Shown piece after piece: positions 16,547 through 25,304 of a DNA stretch of 64,000 nucleotides. Positions within the stretch are counted from its first letter, which is position 1. The number at the start of each line of letters is the position of its first letter. This DNA is from Flavobacterium dankookense (lineage in GTDB: Bacteria > Bacteroidota > Bacteroidia > Flavobacteriales > Flavobacteriaceae), in contig NZ_SNXR01000014.1 of the NCBI RefSeq assembly GCF_004362665.1, positions 62,001-126,000 of the forward strand. Reading direction: 5' to 3'. Made by a program: the position numbers and the translations under genes. The notes beneath the pieces were generated by a model, which was not told the origin of the DNA, did not search any database, and worked only from the letters and a program-made list of their open reading frames with translations.

Positions 16547-17173
16547 ATGAGTTTAGTAAAACTAACCATAAAAGGAATATCATACAGTCAAACGCAAAAT
16601 GGCGCGTATGCTTTAATATTAAACGAAGTTGACGGCGAAAGAAAACTGCCAATCGTCATTGGCGCATTCGAAGCACAATCAATCGCTATAGCACTTGAAA
16701 AAGAAATCAAACCGCCAAGACCACTAACACACGATTTATTCAAAAGTTTTGCCGACCGTTTTGACATCGTAGTAAAACAAGTGATTATTCACAAATTGGT
16801 TGACGGCGTTTTCTACTCAAGCATAATTTGCGAAAGAGACAAAATAGAAGAAATCATTGATGCCCGAACTTCCGATGCTATCGCTTTAGCATTGCGATTC
16901 AACGCACCAATTTTTACCTACAAAAACATTTTAGACAAAGCTGGAATTTATTTAAACAACCCAACAGAACTAGAAAATTCCAATGAAGATGATGATGGCG
17001 TGCTTTCTACTCCAGAAACATTTGGATTAGACAGCGAAGGAAAAGAACCAAGCGGAGGTTATTCAAAATTAAGTCTGTCCGAATTGCATGCACAACTAGA
17101 ATCAGCAGTTCAAGACGAGGATTATGAAAAAGCAGCACGCATAAGAGATGAAATTTCTAAACGTGAATCATAA
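16547..17173 (+). CDS. Bifunctional nuclease family (DUF151) protein with UvrB/UvrC motif
   Basis: This 208-residue protein has two parts. Residues 1-130 are a DUF151/BFN domain (LTIKGISYSQTQNGAYALIL, KLPIVIGAFEAQSIAIALE, then DARTSDAIALALRFNAPIF), a family described as having nuclease activity in plants. The C-terminal 35 residues are a UvrB/UvrC interaction motif (SELHAQLESAVQDEDYEKAA). The start at 16547 is used because the upstream GTG at 16526 is inside a dispersed repeat. thyA follows after 43 bases with no terminator, so co-transcription is likely. The physiological substrate is unknown. Confidence 0.88.
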   Translation: MSLVKLTIKGISYSQTQNGAYALILNEVDGERKLPIVIGAFEAQSIAIALEKEIKPPRPLTHDLFKSFADRFDIVVKQVIIHKLVDGVFYSSIICERDKIEEIIDARTSDAIALALRFNAPIFTYKNILDKAGIYLNNPTELENSNEDDDGVLSTPETFGLDSEGKEPSGGYSKLSLSELHAQLESAVQDEDYEKAARIRDEISKRES

Positions 17174-17216
17174 CTTTTAAACTCATCAACTTTTAACCTT
17201 TCAAACCTTTTTCAAA

Positions 17217-18041
17217 GTGAAACAATACCACGATTTAGTAAAGCACGTTTTAGAAAACGGAACCCAAAAAGGCGACCGAACTGGAACAGGAACCAAAAGT
17301 GTTTTTGGCTATCAAATGCGTTTTGACTTAGCTGAAGGTTTCCCGATGGTTACTACCAAAAAACTACATTTAAAATCAATCATTTATGAACTATTATGGT
17401 TTCTAAATGGCGATACTAACATCAATTATTTAAAAGAAAATGGTGTTAAAATTTGGGATGAATGGGCTGATGAAAACGGCGATTTAGGTCCAGTTTATGG
17501 TCATCAATGGCGCAATTGGAACAGCGAAGAAATTGACCAAATCACGGAATTAATTGATACTCTAAAAAACAATCCAAATAGCCGCAGAATGCTAGTTTCC
17601 GCATGGAATCCATCTGTTCTTCCTGACACTTCAAAATCATTTTCAGAAAATGTTGCCAATGGAAAAGCAGCTTTGCCACCATGTCACGCTTTCTTTCAAT
17701 TTTATGTAGCCGACGGAAAATTATCGTGTCAGTTATACCAACGAAGTGCTGATATTTTTCTTGGCGTTCCTTTCAATATTGCTTCATATGCTTTGTTTAC
17801 TATGATGATTGCACAGGTTTGTAATTTACAAGTTGGCGAATTCATTCACACTTTTGGCGATGCCCATATTTACAATAATCATTTTGAACAAGTAGAATTA
17901 CAATTGTCTCGCGAACCAAGACCTTTGCCAAAAATGATTTTAAATCCTGAAGTAAAAAACATTTTCGACTTCAAATTTGAAGATTTCACCTTAGTTGATT
18001 ACAATCCACATCCACATATAAAAGGTGAAGTAGCCATTTAA
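17217..18041 (+). CDS. thyA: Thymidylate synthase (GTG start)
   Basis: This 274-residue enzyme converts dUMP to dTMP with methylene-tetrahydrofolate, producing the dihydrofolate that FolA (encoded 1.9 kb downstream) recycles. The catalytic Cys is residue 156 in [29 protein letters not shown] and HIYNNHFEQ, both part of the substrate site, are intact, as is the N-terminal [13 protein letters not shown] loop. A segment before the active-site Cys ([17 protein letters not shown]) is about ten residues longer than in E. coli ThyA. The start is GTG. The lipoprotein gene follows after 2 bases. Confidence 0.97.
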   Translation: MKQYHDLVKHVLENGTQKGDRTGTGTKSVFGYQMRFDLAEGFPMVTTKKLHLKSIIYELLWFLNGDTNINYLKENGVKIWDEWADENGDLGPVYGHQWRNWNSEEIDQITELIDTLKNNPNSRRMLVSAWNPSVLPDTSKSFSENVANGKAALPPCHAFFQFYVADGKLSCQLYQRSADIFLGVPFNIASYALFTMMIAQVCNLQVGEFIHTFGDAHIYNNHFEQVELQLSREPRPLPKMILNPEVKNIFDFKFEDFTLVDYNPHPHIKGEVAI

Positions 18042-18043
18042 TC

Positions 18044-19006
18044 ATGAAAAAGATACTATTATTGGTTGTTGGGTTGTCACTTATTTTAGGACTAACTTGT
18101 AATTCAAGTGTAAAAAAACCAATAGAGAAAAGTCCGAATAACGCAGCTGAGAAAATGCAAAATTTCGTTATTAAAATTTCAAAATTTGCAAAAAAAAATA
18201 ATCCCAACTTTATTATCATTCCTCAAAATGGAGAAGAATTGGCATTTACAAAAGCCGATGTCAGCAAGAAAATAAATGAAAATTATCTCAAAGCAATAGA
18301 TGGATTTGGAATAGAAGAATTATTTTATAATGAAACCTATAAACCCAATGAGTATCGAATTGAAAATCTTCGGAAGCTCAAAAATCAAAAGCCAGTTTTT
18401 GTTTCGGAATATGTAACTGATGACAAATTAATTCCTGAAACTATTGAAAAAAATTCGACAGAAGGATTCATTAGTTTTGCAAGAAATAAAGACAATTATC
18501 ATTATTCAATTATTCCATCAAAAGTCAATAATGAAAATCAAGATAATATTGAAAAGCTAAATCAAGCAAAAAACTTTCTATATCTTATTAATAACAGTAA
18601 TTATAGTTCAAAAAAGGAATTTTTGACAGCTATTGCAAACACAAATTACGATGTGGTTTTTATTGATTTGTTTTTCAACAAAGCTCCATTTTCTAGCGAA
18701 GAGATTAAAAGTATTCAAACAAAAGCCAATGGTTCAAAACGTTTGATTATTGCTTACATGAATATTGGAGCTGCAGAAAAATATCGTTATTATTGGCGTA
18801 AACATTGGACAATTAATGATCCATCATGGTTAAAAAAGAAATATGATGGCTATGAAAATGAAGTTTGGGTTGAATATTGGAATGAAGAATGGCAAGACAT
18901 TATTTATGGAAATGACGACTCATATACAAGAAAAATTATTGATGCTGGTTTTGATGGTGTTTATTTAGACAATGTTGAAGCCTATTACTTCTTAACAAAC
19001 GATTAA
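18044..19006 (+). CDS. GH114-like (endo-alpha-1,4-polygalactosaminidase family) lipoprotein
   Basis: This 320-residue protein has a lipoprotein-like N-terminus (LSLILGLTCNSS, Cys19). It matches the GH114/TM1410-like TIM-barrel family: NYDVVFIDLFFNKAPF, LIIAYMNIGAAEKYRYYW, VEYWNEEWQDIIYG and the closing DAGFDGVYLDNVEAYYF. Characterised relatives cleave alpha-1,4-polygalactosamine, but most members are uncharacterised. The first 170 residues are less conserved but contain a barrel-like FGIEELFYNE segment. The ATG is 2 bases past the thyA stop, so translation may be coupled even though the functions seem unrelated. Confidence 0.8.
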   Translation: MKKILLLVVGLSLILGLTCNSSVKKPIEKSPNNAAEKMQNFVIKISKFAKKNNPNFIIIPQNGEELAFTKADVSKKINENYLKAIDGFGIEELFYNETYKPNEYRIENLRKLKNQKPVFVSEYVTDDKLIPETIEKNSTEGFISFARNKDNYHYSIIPSKVNNENQDNIEKLNQAKNFLYLINNSNYSSKKEFLTAIANTNYDVVFIDLFFNKAPFSSEEIKSIQTKANGSKRLIIAYMNIGAAEKYRYYWRKHWTINDPSWLKKKYDGYENEVWVEYWNEEWQDIIYGNDDSYTRKIIDAGFDGVYLDNVEAYYFLTND

Positions 19007-19020
19007 TTATTAAAAGTAAA

Positions 19021-19051
19021 AAATCCGTTATAATTAATTTATAACGGATTT
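19021..19051. terminator. Bidirectional terminator between convergent genes
   Basis: A perfect 13-base stem (AAATCCGTTATAA, 19021-19033; TTATAACGGATTT, 19039-19051), five-base loop, A-rich before and T-rich after. It serves the lipoprotein gene and the opposing CBM48 gene. Confidence 0.9.
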
Positions 19052-19073
19052 TTCAAACTAAAAACCAATAAAA

Positions 19074-19370
19074 CTAAACAGTTACCACACTGTTTTCTGC
19101 TCCAGCAAAATCGTTATAAACATAACCATCTGCTTCTGGATCGTTGATATATGAACCATCAATTACATACTTAAATTCATAAGTAGCATCTTTTGGAACT
19201 TCAAAAAGACCTTTAAATGTACCGTTTTTTAATTTAGACAATTCACCTTCAGTTGGATTCCAATTATTGAAATCTCCAATTACTGCAGCTGTATTTGCTT
19301 CTTTAGCCTCGATTGAAAATGTAACTTTACAAACAGGCTTTGTTTTTATAAATTGTTTTTTAATGGGCAT
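19074..19370 (-). CDS. Small CBM48 (glycogen-binding/isoamylase N-terminal) protein
   Basis: This 98-residue protein is a single CBM48/AMPK-beta-like domain: KVTFSIEAKEANTAAVIGD, FNNWNPTEG, then FEVPKDATYEFKYVIDG and the closing ND-PEADGYVYNDFAGAENS. Such domains bind alpha-glucans; the Trp in FNNWNP and the YEFKYVIDG strand are usual sugar-contact regions. There is no signal peptide, so it is cytoplasmic, and no catalytic domain is attached. Stand-alone versions are common in Bacteroidota and their role is unknown. The 238 bases upstream contain only promoter-like AT-rich DNA. Confidence 0.88.
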   Translation of the reverse strand: MPIKKQFIKTKPVCKVTFSIEAKEANTAAVIGDFNNWNPTEGELSKLKNGTFKGLFEVPKDATYEFKYVIDGSYINDPEADGYVYNDFAGAENSVVTV

Positions 19371-19608
19371 AACTAATTCATTTATAGATTAATGACGCAA
19401 AGTAAAGCAATAGTTTAATATCTTTTACAACTAAAGACATTTTTAGGATTTTGACAAAAAGCAACCCTAATTTTCATAAGATTGTCAATTTTACTGCTTA
19501 ATTATTTAGCATACTTAATTAAGAAAACGTTTTCTTACTACATTATCTCAAAATCTAATTTCGTTATTTTGAAAATAAATTTTACCTTTAAACCTCAATT
19601 TTAGTCAT

Positions 19609-19944
19609 ATGGAAAGAGATCAACACGAAATTTATGAATATGCAAGAAATAGAATTAAACAAAAGAAACGTTTATACTTTCATTTTATAACATTCATTCT
19701 AGGCAGTTTATTCTTTTACATTGCCAACATTTGGTTATCCCTTTATCCCGAAATAAAATGGTGGATTTGGGCAGCTACTATTTGGGCTTTTCTTTTTATA
19801 CTTCACTTTATAAAAGTATTTATAACCGATAGTTTTATGAATAAAAACTGGGAAAGAGAGCAAATTGACAAATTAATGTTAAAGCAAAACAAAAAAATTG
19901 AGCAACTAAAAAACAATATAGATAACGCCAAACCCACAATTTAA
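19609..19944 (+). CDS. 2TM domain protein
   Basis: This 111-residue membrane protein has two membrane helices (about residues 24-44 and 50-72: FHFITFILGSLFFYIANIW and WWIWAATIWAFLFILHFI) between charged ends. The N-terminal ERDQHEIYEYARNRIKQKK and C-terminal NWEREQIDKLM segments are typical of the 2TM domain family of Bacteroidota, some members of which are fused to histidine kinases. This one has no partner domain. Its stop codon overlaps the folA start (TAATG), implying coupled translation. A 7-of-8 match to the -7 element (TACCTTTA, 19583-19590) lies upstream. Confidence 0.85.
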   Translation: MERDQHEIYEYARNRIKQKKRLYFHFITFILGSLFFYIANIWLSLYPEIKWWIWAATIWAFLFILHFIKVFITDSFMNKNWEREQIDKLMLKQNKKIEQLKNNIDNAKPTI

Positions 19945-20429
19945 TGATAATTCTAATTGCTGCCATTAGCAAAAACAACGAAATTGGAAAAAACAACCAA
20001 CTATTATGGCATTTACCAGACGATTTTAAAAGATTTAAAACCTTAACAACTGGTCATTACATAATTATGGGAAGAAAAACTTTTGAAAGTTTCCCAAAAC
20101 CATTACCAAATAGAACACACATTATAATTTCACGTCAAAAAAACTATGAAGTAGAAAATTGCATCGTTGTTTCTAGCTTGGAAGAAGCGATAAAAGTATG
20201 TCCAAAAAACGAGGATATTTATATTATTGGAGGTGGCGAAATCTACAAACAATCGATTGATTTTGCTGATAAATTAGAAATTACAGTTGTCGACCACAAT
20301 TTTGAAGCTGATACTTTTTTCCCAGAAATTGATGAAAATAAGTGGAAAATTGACTTTGAAGAATTTCATCCAAAAGACGAAAGACATCTTTATGATTTTA
20401 CGTTTCTCACCTATATACTAAGGAAATAA
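19944..20429 (+). CDS. folA: Dihydrofolate reductase
   Basis: This 161-residue NADPH-dependent enzyme reduces dihydrofolate to tetrahydrofolate. All family signatures are present: IAAISKNNEIGKNNQLLWHL with the Trp of the Met20-type loop, PDDFKRFK with the catalytic acidic residue, GHYIIMGRKTFESF, and IYIIGGGEIYKQS. It overlaps the 2TM gene by one base and is followed by ubiE, which has its own -7 element. Functionally it pairs with ThyA, encoded about 2 kb upstream. Confidence 0.97.
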   Translation: MIILIAAISKNNEIGKNNQLLWHLPDDFKRFKTLTTGHYIIMGRKTFESFPKPLPNRTHIIISRQKNYEVENCIVVSSLEEAIKVCPKNEDIYIIGGGEIYKQSIDFADKLEITVVDHNFEADTFFPEIDENKWKIDFEEFHPKDERHLYDFTFLTYILRK

Positions 20430-20434
20430 TGAAT

Positions 20435-20442
20435 TATATTTG
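20435..20442 (+). promoter_or_regulatory. ubiE -7 promoter element
   Basis: TATATTTG, an exact match, 15 bases before the ubiE ATG; the transcript leader would be very short. Confidence 0.6.
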
Positions 20443-20456
20443 TCAAAAAAAATAGA

Positions 20457-21188
20457 ATGTCTAAAACGGTTTTACCATACAAAAATTCTTCGCTAGGAAA
20501 AAAAGAACAAGTCACCCAAATGTTTGATAACATCTCTGGTAGCTATGATGACCTCAACCGAGTTATTTCTCTAGGAATTGATGTCAAATGGCGTAAAAAA
20601 GTAATTGAAATTGTTGCAAAAAACAACCCTGAAACCATCTTGGATATTGCAACAGGAACAGGCGATTTGGCTATCATGATGACGAAAACATCCGCAAAAA
20701 AAATTGTTGGTTTAGACCTTTCAGCAGGAATGCTTGACATTGGTAAACAAAAAATCGCCGCAAAAAATTTATCTGATAAAATAGAAATGATTCAAGCAGA
20801 TAGTGAAAACATTCCTTATCCAGACAATCATTTTGATGCCATAACCGTTTCTTTTGGTATTCGAAATTTTGAAACTCTTGAAAAAGGTTTAGCAGAAATC
20901 TATCGTGTTTTAAAACCAAATGGAACTTTTGTAATATTGGAAACATCGGTTCCAACCAAATTTCCTTTCAAACAAGGTTATGCATTTTATACTAAATTAA
21001 TCCTTCCTTTGATTGGAAAAATGTTTTCTAAAGATAAGAATGCTTATGGTTATCTTTCAACTTCGGCGGCCAATTTTCCATTTGGCGAAACGTTAAACAA
21101 TATTTTACGTAAAATTTCGTTTATAGATTGTGTAGCATTGCCTCAAACATTTGGAGTGGCAACAATTTACACCGCTACAAAAAAATAA
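20457..21188 (+). CDS. ubiE: Demethylmenaquinone methyltransferase
   Basis: This 243-residue class I SAM methyltransferase carries out the last step of menaquinone synthesis (the gene is also called menG). Motif I is ILDIATGTGDLAIMM (about residues 61-75), followed by VGLDLSAGMLDIGKQK, and the UbiE signatures DNHFDAITVSFGIRNF and ILPLIGKMFSKDKNAYGYL are intact. Flavobacteria use menaquinone, so the demethylmenaquinone reaction is the expected one. porT follows after 16 bases and is probably co-transcribed. Confidence 0.95.
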   Translation: MSKTVLPYKNSSLGKKEQVTQMFDNISGSYDDLNRVISLGIDVKWRKKVIEIVAKNNPETILDIATGTGDLAIMMTKTSAKKIVGLDLSAGMLDIGKQKIAAKNLSDKIEMIQADSENIPYPDNHFDAITVSFGIRNFETLEKGLAEIYRVLKPNGTFVILETSVPTKFPFKQGYAFYTKLILPLIGKMFSKDKNAYGYLSTSAANFPFGETLNNILRKISFIDCVALPQTFGVATIYTATKK

Positions 21189-21204
21189 TTGAAGTTTTGT
21201 TGAC

Positions 21205-21909
21205 ATGAGAAAAGTCTTTTTTTTAGTTTTTTTATCTCTTAGTTCCCAATTGAATGCTCAATTTGGTAAAAGTCTTTTTTCTAAAGATCCAATTGTGAAT
21301 CTTGAAAATTTTGACAGACAGCGTGTGCATTGGGGTTATTTTTTAGGATTCAACAGTTATGATTTCAAAATGGATTATAAAGATCCAGATAAAAGCATCG
21401 ACGTTCTAGGACAAACAGGATTTAATGTTGGTTTGGTTGGAAATCTTCGTTTGCATGAATATATCGATTTGCGTTTTGAGCCTGGTTTATATTATGCAGG
21501 ACGAACATTGACGTATTCTGGTTTTTCAAATGATAGAGATGGAATTAGAGAAGTAAAAGCTACTTATATTCATTTTCCTTTGTTGCTTAAGTTTTCTTCT
21601 TTACGCACTGGAAATGTTCGACCTTATCTTGTTGGTGGTGTTTCTACCACTTTAAATCTTTCTAGTAATTCCAAATCTAAAGATGATAACTCGGAACAAA
21701 AATTTAGAGTAAAGCCGTGGTCTCAAAACTATGAACTTGGTTTCGGAATTGATTTATACTTTGAATATTTCAAATTTTCACCTTCAATCCGAGGTGTATT
21801 TGGTTTTAACGACGAATTGATTAGAGATGATGACCCGAATAGTCCATGGACAGGAAACATTCAATCAATGAAAACTCGTGCCGTTTTAATCAATTTTACT
21901 TTCCACTAG
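21205..21909 (+). CDS. porT: PorT family protein, type IX secretion component
   Basis: This 234-residue protein has a signal peptide (MRKVFFLVFLSLSSQLNAQ) and an outer-membrane-barrel-like body that matches PorT: LENFDRQRVHWGYFLGFNS, LRFEPGLYYAGRTLTYS, IHFPLLLKFSS and the C-terminal strand TRAVLINFTFH. PorT is required for T9SS secretion and gliding in related bacteria, where it lies in the same order after ubiE. Two T9SS client proteins are encoded in this window. Its 3' end overlaps the convergent RNA methyltransferase gene by 14 bases. Confidence 0.88.
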   Translation: MRKVFFLVFLSLSSQLNAQFGKSLFSKDPIVNLENFDRQRVHWGYFLGFNSYDFKMDYKDPDKSIDVLGQTGFNVGLVGNLRLHEYIDLRFEPGLYYAGRTLTYSGFSNDRDGIREVKATYIHFPLLLKFSSLRTGNVRPYLVGGVSTTLNLSSNSKSKDDNSEQKFRVKPWSQNYELGFGIDLYFEYFKFSPSIRGVFGFNDELIRDDDPNSPWTGNIQSMKTRAVLINFTFH

Positions 21910-22633
21910 AACTTCTTCTAAATTCGCTTAAAACTATTGCTGTTGCTGTAGCTACGTTTAAACTTTCCGTTTTTTGTAGATTTCCAAAACGCGGAATTGC
22001 AATTCGGTTCTTGACTAATTTTTCAATTGATTTTGAAATTCCGTTGGCTTCATTTCCTAAAATTATAATTCCTTCATTGGGTAATTCTTCTTCATAAATG
22101 TTTGATCCATCCATAAAAGTTCCAAAAATGGGCAAAGTAGTTTCACTGATAAATTTTTCTAAATCCAAATAATTAAGTTTCACTCGAGCTATTGAACCCA
22201 TTGTTGCTTGAACTACTTTAGGATTGTATAAATCGACCGTTTCTTTAGAACAAACAATTTGCTCAATTCCAAACCAATCACACAATCGAATTATAGTTCC
22301 TAAATTTCCTGGATCGCGAATATCATCAAGCGCAACGAATAATCCAGCATTTATTAGCTGTTCTTGCTTCGGAATTTGAAAAACAGCCAAACAACTACTA
22401 GGCGTTGATAAGGCAGTTATTTTTTTCATTTCAACTTCAGAAACTACTGATTTGTTAGTAATTGAAAAAGAATTAAAACTTTCTTCGGTTGCATACAAAT
22501 GTTCTAGCACAAAATTTGATTGTAGTAATTCTTGAATTACCTTTACACCTTCAGCTAAGAAAAGTTGATTCGCTAATCGATTTTTTTTCAGGTGAAGACC
22601 ATTTATCAACTTTATTTGGTTTTTACTAACCAT
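21896..22633 (-). CDS. TrmH/SpoU-family RNA 2'-O-methyltransferase
   Basis: This 245-residue SPOUT methyltransferase has a substrate-binding N-terminal domain (KLINGLHLKKNRLANQLFLA, with LAEGVKVIQELL) and a trefoil-knot domain with the three motifs: VALDDIRDPGNLGTIIRLCD, NPKVVQATMGSIARV and GIIILGNEANGISK plus IAIPRFGNLQKTESLNVA. The start at 22633 (MVSKNQIKL) is used; upstream in-frame ATGs lie inside the divergent tamL gene. It targets rRNA or tRNA; which nucleotide cannot be said. It converges on porT with a 14-base overlap. Confidence 0.92.
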   Translation of the reverse strand: MVSKNQIKLINGLHLKKNRLANQLFLAEGVKVIQELLQSNFVLEHLYATEESFNSFSITNKSVVSEVEMKKITALSTPSSCLAVFQIPKQEQLINAGLFVALDDIRDPGNLGTIIRLCDWFGIEQIVCSKETVDLYNPKVVQATMGSIARVKLNYLDLEKFISETTLPIFGTFMDGSNIYEEELPNEGIIILGNEANGISKSIEKLVKNRIAIPRFGNLQKTESLNVATATAIVLSEFRRSSSGK

Positions 22634-22641
22634 AAATAGTG

Positions 22642-22649
22642 TATTTTTG
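22642..22649 (+). promoter_or_regulatory. tamL -7 promoter element
   Basis: TATTTTTG, an exact match, ending 9 bases before the preferred ATG at 22659. It argues against the earlier ATG at 22647, which would lie inside the element. Confidence 0.6.
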
Positions 22650-22658
22650 AATTTATAT

Positions 22659-25241
22659 ATGTCGCAATCTTTGAAACCTAATTCTACAAAAATATTATTA
22701 TTTATTCTATTTGGCTTACTTCTTTTTAGTTGTAATACAACAAAAAGAGTTCCCAATGGAAAAAAGCTACTTTTAGACAATAAAATAGTGGTTGATGGCA
22801 GTAAAGAAAAAAGCGAAGAAGTAATTAATCAATTATATCAAAAACAAAACACAGCTATTCTTGGCTATCGTCTTCGATTAAATATTTACAATCTTGCCAA
22901 ACAAAAAACAGATTCAATCTATAAAGCAAAATTCATCAACAATCCCAAAAAATATGCTCGAAAATCAAAATGGTTATCGCGCAAGCAAGTAAAGCGACTT
23001 GGTCAATCTTTTTGGTATTCAGGTATTCATAATTTCCTCAGAAAAACAGGTGAACCACCAGTAATTCTCGATACTGTAAGCACAAAAAAATCTATAAAAC
23101 GATTGAAGTCTTACTATTTTAACAATGGCTATTTTGATGTAAATGCCACCTTTAAAATAGACTCTGTTGCGGCAAAAAAAGCAAAAATCAATTATTCGAT
23201 TACCAAAGGAAAACCTTCTATTTTAGACTCAATAAAATCAAAAATAACGAGCAGACCGCTTGATTCTATTTATCAATTGAGAAAAAATAATTCGTTCATA
23301 AAACCAGGCGATCAATTCAATACCAAGTCTTTTGATGAAGAAAGAAAGAGAATTACAAACGATTTTAGAGATAACGGTGCTTTTTACTTTCAACAAAATT
23401 ATGTGAACTTCAATTTAGACACACTTCAAAGAAAGCAAAGTCCAAAAGTTACTTTAAACATTGGTGATCAAACCATTCGAACGGAAGATAGTCTTAAGAA
23501 AGTACCTTTTAAACTTTATAAAATTAATAAAGTAAATGTTTATACTGACCATTCTAACAACAGTAATAAAATTACAATAAATGACAGTGTCACTTATAAA
23601 GACTTCACTATTTATAGCGAAAACAAATTAAAATACAGACCAAAAGCATTGACAAATGGAATATTTGTAAACAAAGGAAATTATTTTTCGGATACAAAAA
23701 ACGTTTTGACTTCTAGGTATTTGAGTAATTTGAAGGTTTTCAATTATCCATTAATTCAATATGAAGAAGATAAAAATGATCCAGAAGGTTTGATTGCCAA
23801 TATATTTTTAACTCCAAAACAGAAATATACTTTTGGTTTTTCTACCGATTTTACACATTCTAACATTCAAGAATTTGGTATTTCTGGAAACACTTTTTTA
23901 ACTATTCGAAATGTATTTAATGGAGCCGAAACCTTTGATATTGGTTTTAGAGGAAATATTGGTTCATCAAAAGATTTAGCCAATGCAAACGATAGTTTCT
24001 TCAACATCTCTGAAGTTGGGGTTGATGCTCGATTGAATTTTCCACGATTATTGCTTCCTTTTAATACGGATAGAATCATTCCAAAAACCATGATTCCTTA
24101 TACCACTTTTAGTGTTGGTTATGCCAAACAACGAAATGTAGGTTTAGATAAACAAAATTTTACAAGTTCACTTTCCTATAATTGGACACCAAAAAGAAAC
24201 ACAACTTTAAAGCTAGATTTAATCAATATTCAATTTGTAAAAAACCTAAATCCATCAAATTATTTCAATATTTACAAATCATCTTATCGTGCTTTAAATG
24301 ATATTGCTGAAAATTATCCTGTAAACCCAGAGTATTTAGTAGATACTGACGGCGATTTAATTGGCGATGGTGATTTGATAATTGAGGATGGTGTTTTTGG
24401 ATTTTATAGAGATGTTTTTGGTGAAAACCCAATTATACCTATCACAGAAAATGATGCAAAATCGCTTCGTAGTATTATTGAACGTCAAGCTCGTTTGACC
24501 GAGAACAACCTAATTTTTGCATCAAACATTGCTTTTTCTAAAACATCTAAAAAAGATTTATTAGACAATGATTTCTATATTTTCAAAGCCCGATTTGAAT
24601 CAGCTGGAAACCTTTTATCACTTCTTGCTCGTGCTTCAAAACAACTGCAAAATCAAGGTGGCGCAAACACGATTTTTGATGTTGAATTTTCACAATACCT
24701 AAAAACAGAAGTTGAATTTATCAAACATTGGACTTTGTTCAAAAAAACAGTTTTTGCGATGCGAAGCTTTGCTGGTATTGCTATTCCTTATGGAAACTCT
24801 GAAGACATTCCTTTCTCTCGAAGTTATTTTGGTGGTGGATCAAATGATAATAGAGCTTGGCAATCCTACAGTCTTGGTCCTGGAGCAAGTGGCAGTATTT
24901 TGGATTTTAATGAAGCCAATATGAAGTTAGCTTATAGTGCCGAATTGCGTTTTAATCTTTTTGGACAGTTGAACAGTGCCGTTTTTGCAGATGTTGGAAA
25001 CATTTGGAACGTTCTAGATAACACTACTACAGAAACAGCAATTTTTAGAGGATTAAAATCATTAGAAAACACTGCAATCGGAACAGGATTTGGATTTAGA
25101 TACGATTTCAACTTCTTTGTGGTTAGAACTGATTTTGGTTTTAAAACCTATAATCCAGCTCGACCAGAAAACGAAAAGTGGTTTAAAGAAATGCGCTTTG
25201 ACAAATCGGTATTAAATATTGGAATAAATTATCCTTTCTAA
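22659..25241 (+). CDS. tamL: TamL-type BamA/TamA-family outer-membrane lipoprotein
   Basis: This 860-residue Omp85-superfamily protein starts with a lipoprotein signal (LLFILFGLLLFSCNTTKRV; lipobox Cys near residue 25) instead of a plain signal peptide, the hallmark of the Bacteroidota TamA-like lipoprotein TamL. POTRA-like repeats follow in the first 430 residues (for example YYFNNGYFDVNATFKIDSV), then a surface-antigen barrel from about 440 with the late motif NLFGQLNSAVFADVGNIWN and a terminal strand ending NIGINYPF. Its position next to the SpoU methyltransferase and porT matches other flavobacteria. The likely role is export or assembly of envelope components with a TamB partner not encoded here. 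Confidence 0.85.
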   Translation: MSQSLKPNSTKILLFILFGLLLFSCNTTKRVPNGKKLLLDNKIVVDGSKEKSEEVINQLYQKQNTAILGYRLRLNIYNLAKQKTDSIYKAKFINNPKKYARKSKWLSRKQVKRLGQSFWYSGIHNFLRKTGEPPVILDTVSTKKSIKRLKSYYFNNGYFDVNATFKIDSVAAKKAKINYSITKGKPSILDSIKSKITSRPLDSIYQLRKNNSFIKPGDQFNTKSFDEERKRITNDFRDNGAFYFQQNYVNFNLDTLQRKQSPKVTLNIGDQTIRTEDSLKKVPFKLYKINKVNVYTDHSNNSNKITINDSVTYKDFTIYSENKLKYRPKALTNGIFVNKGNYFSDTKNVLTSRYLSNLKVFNYPLIQYEEDKNDPEGLIANIFLTPKQKYTFGFSTDFTHSNIQEFGISGNTFLTIRNVFNGAETFDIGFRGNIGSSKDLANANDSFFNISEVGVDARLNFPRLLLPFNTDRIIPKTMIPYTTFSVGYAKQRNVGLDKQNFTSSLSYNWTPKRNTTLKLDLINIQFVKNLNPSNYFNIYKSSYRALNDIAENYPVNPEYLVDTDGDLIGDGDLIIEDGVFGFYRDVFGENPIIPITENDAKSLRSIIERQARLTENNLIFASNIAFSKTSKKDLLDNDFYIFKARFESAGNLLSLLARASKQLQNQGGANTIFDVEFSQYLKTEVEFIKHWTLFKKTVFAMRSFAGIAIPYGNSEDIPFSRSYFGGGSNDNRAWQSYSLGPGASGSILDFNEANMKLAYSAELRFNLFGQLNSAVFADVGNIWNVLDNTTTETAIFRGLKSLENTAIGTGFGFRYDFNFFVVRTDFGFKTYNPARPENEKWFKEMRFDKSVLNIGINYPF

Positions 25242-25254
25242 AATTAGAAATTAT

Positions 25255-25262
25255 TATTTTTG
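25255..25262 (+). promoter_or_regulatory. fbaA -7 promoter element
   Basis: TATTTTTG, exact match, 42 bases before the chosen fbaA ATG. A TTG at 25260 inside the element extends the frame but is not a credible start. Confidence 0.7.
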
Positions 25263-25304
25263 CATTCCGAACAATCGGGATTAACTTTTAAACAAAACAA
25301 TACA

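Noticed and set aside
17172..17216. Heptamer array between the nuclease-family gene and thyA
   Set aside because: CTTTTAA/TCAACTT-like units are visible, but the repeated AACTTTT blocks are 16 bases apart, so a 7-base register is not supported.
22634..22780. Longer SpoU methyltransferase
   Set aside because: The upstream frame overlaps the promoter and 5' end of divergent tamL and does not look like the family N-terminus.
25260..25304. Longer fbaA with TTG start
   Set aside because: The TTG lies inside a perfect -7 element, and the added residues do not match class II aldolases.
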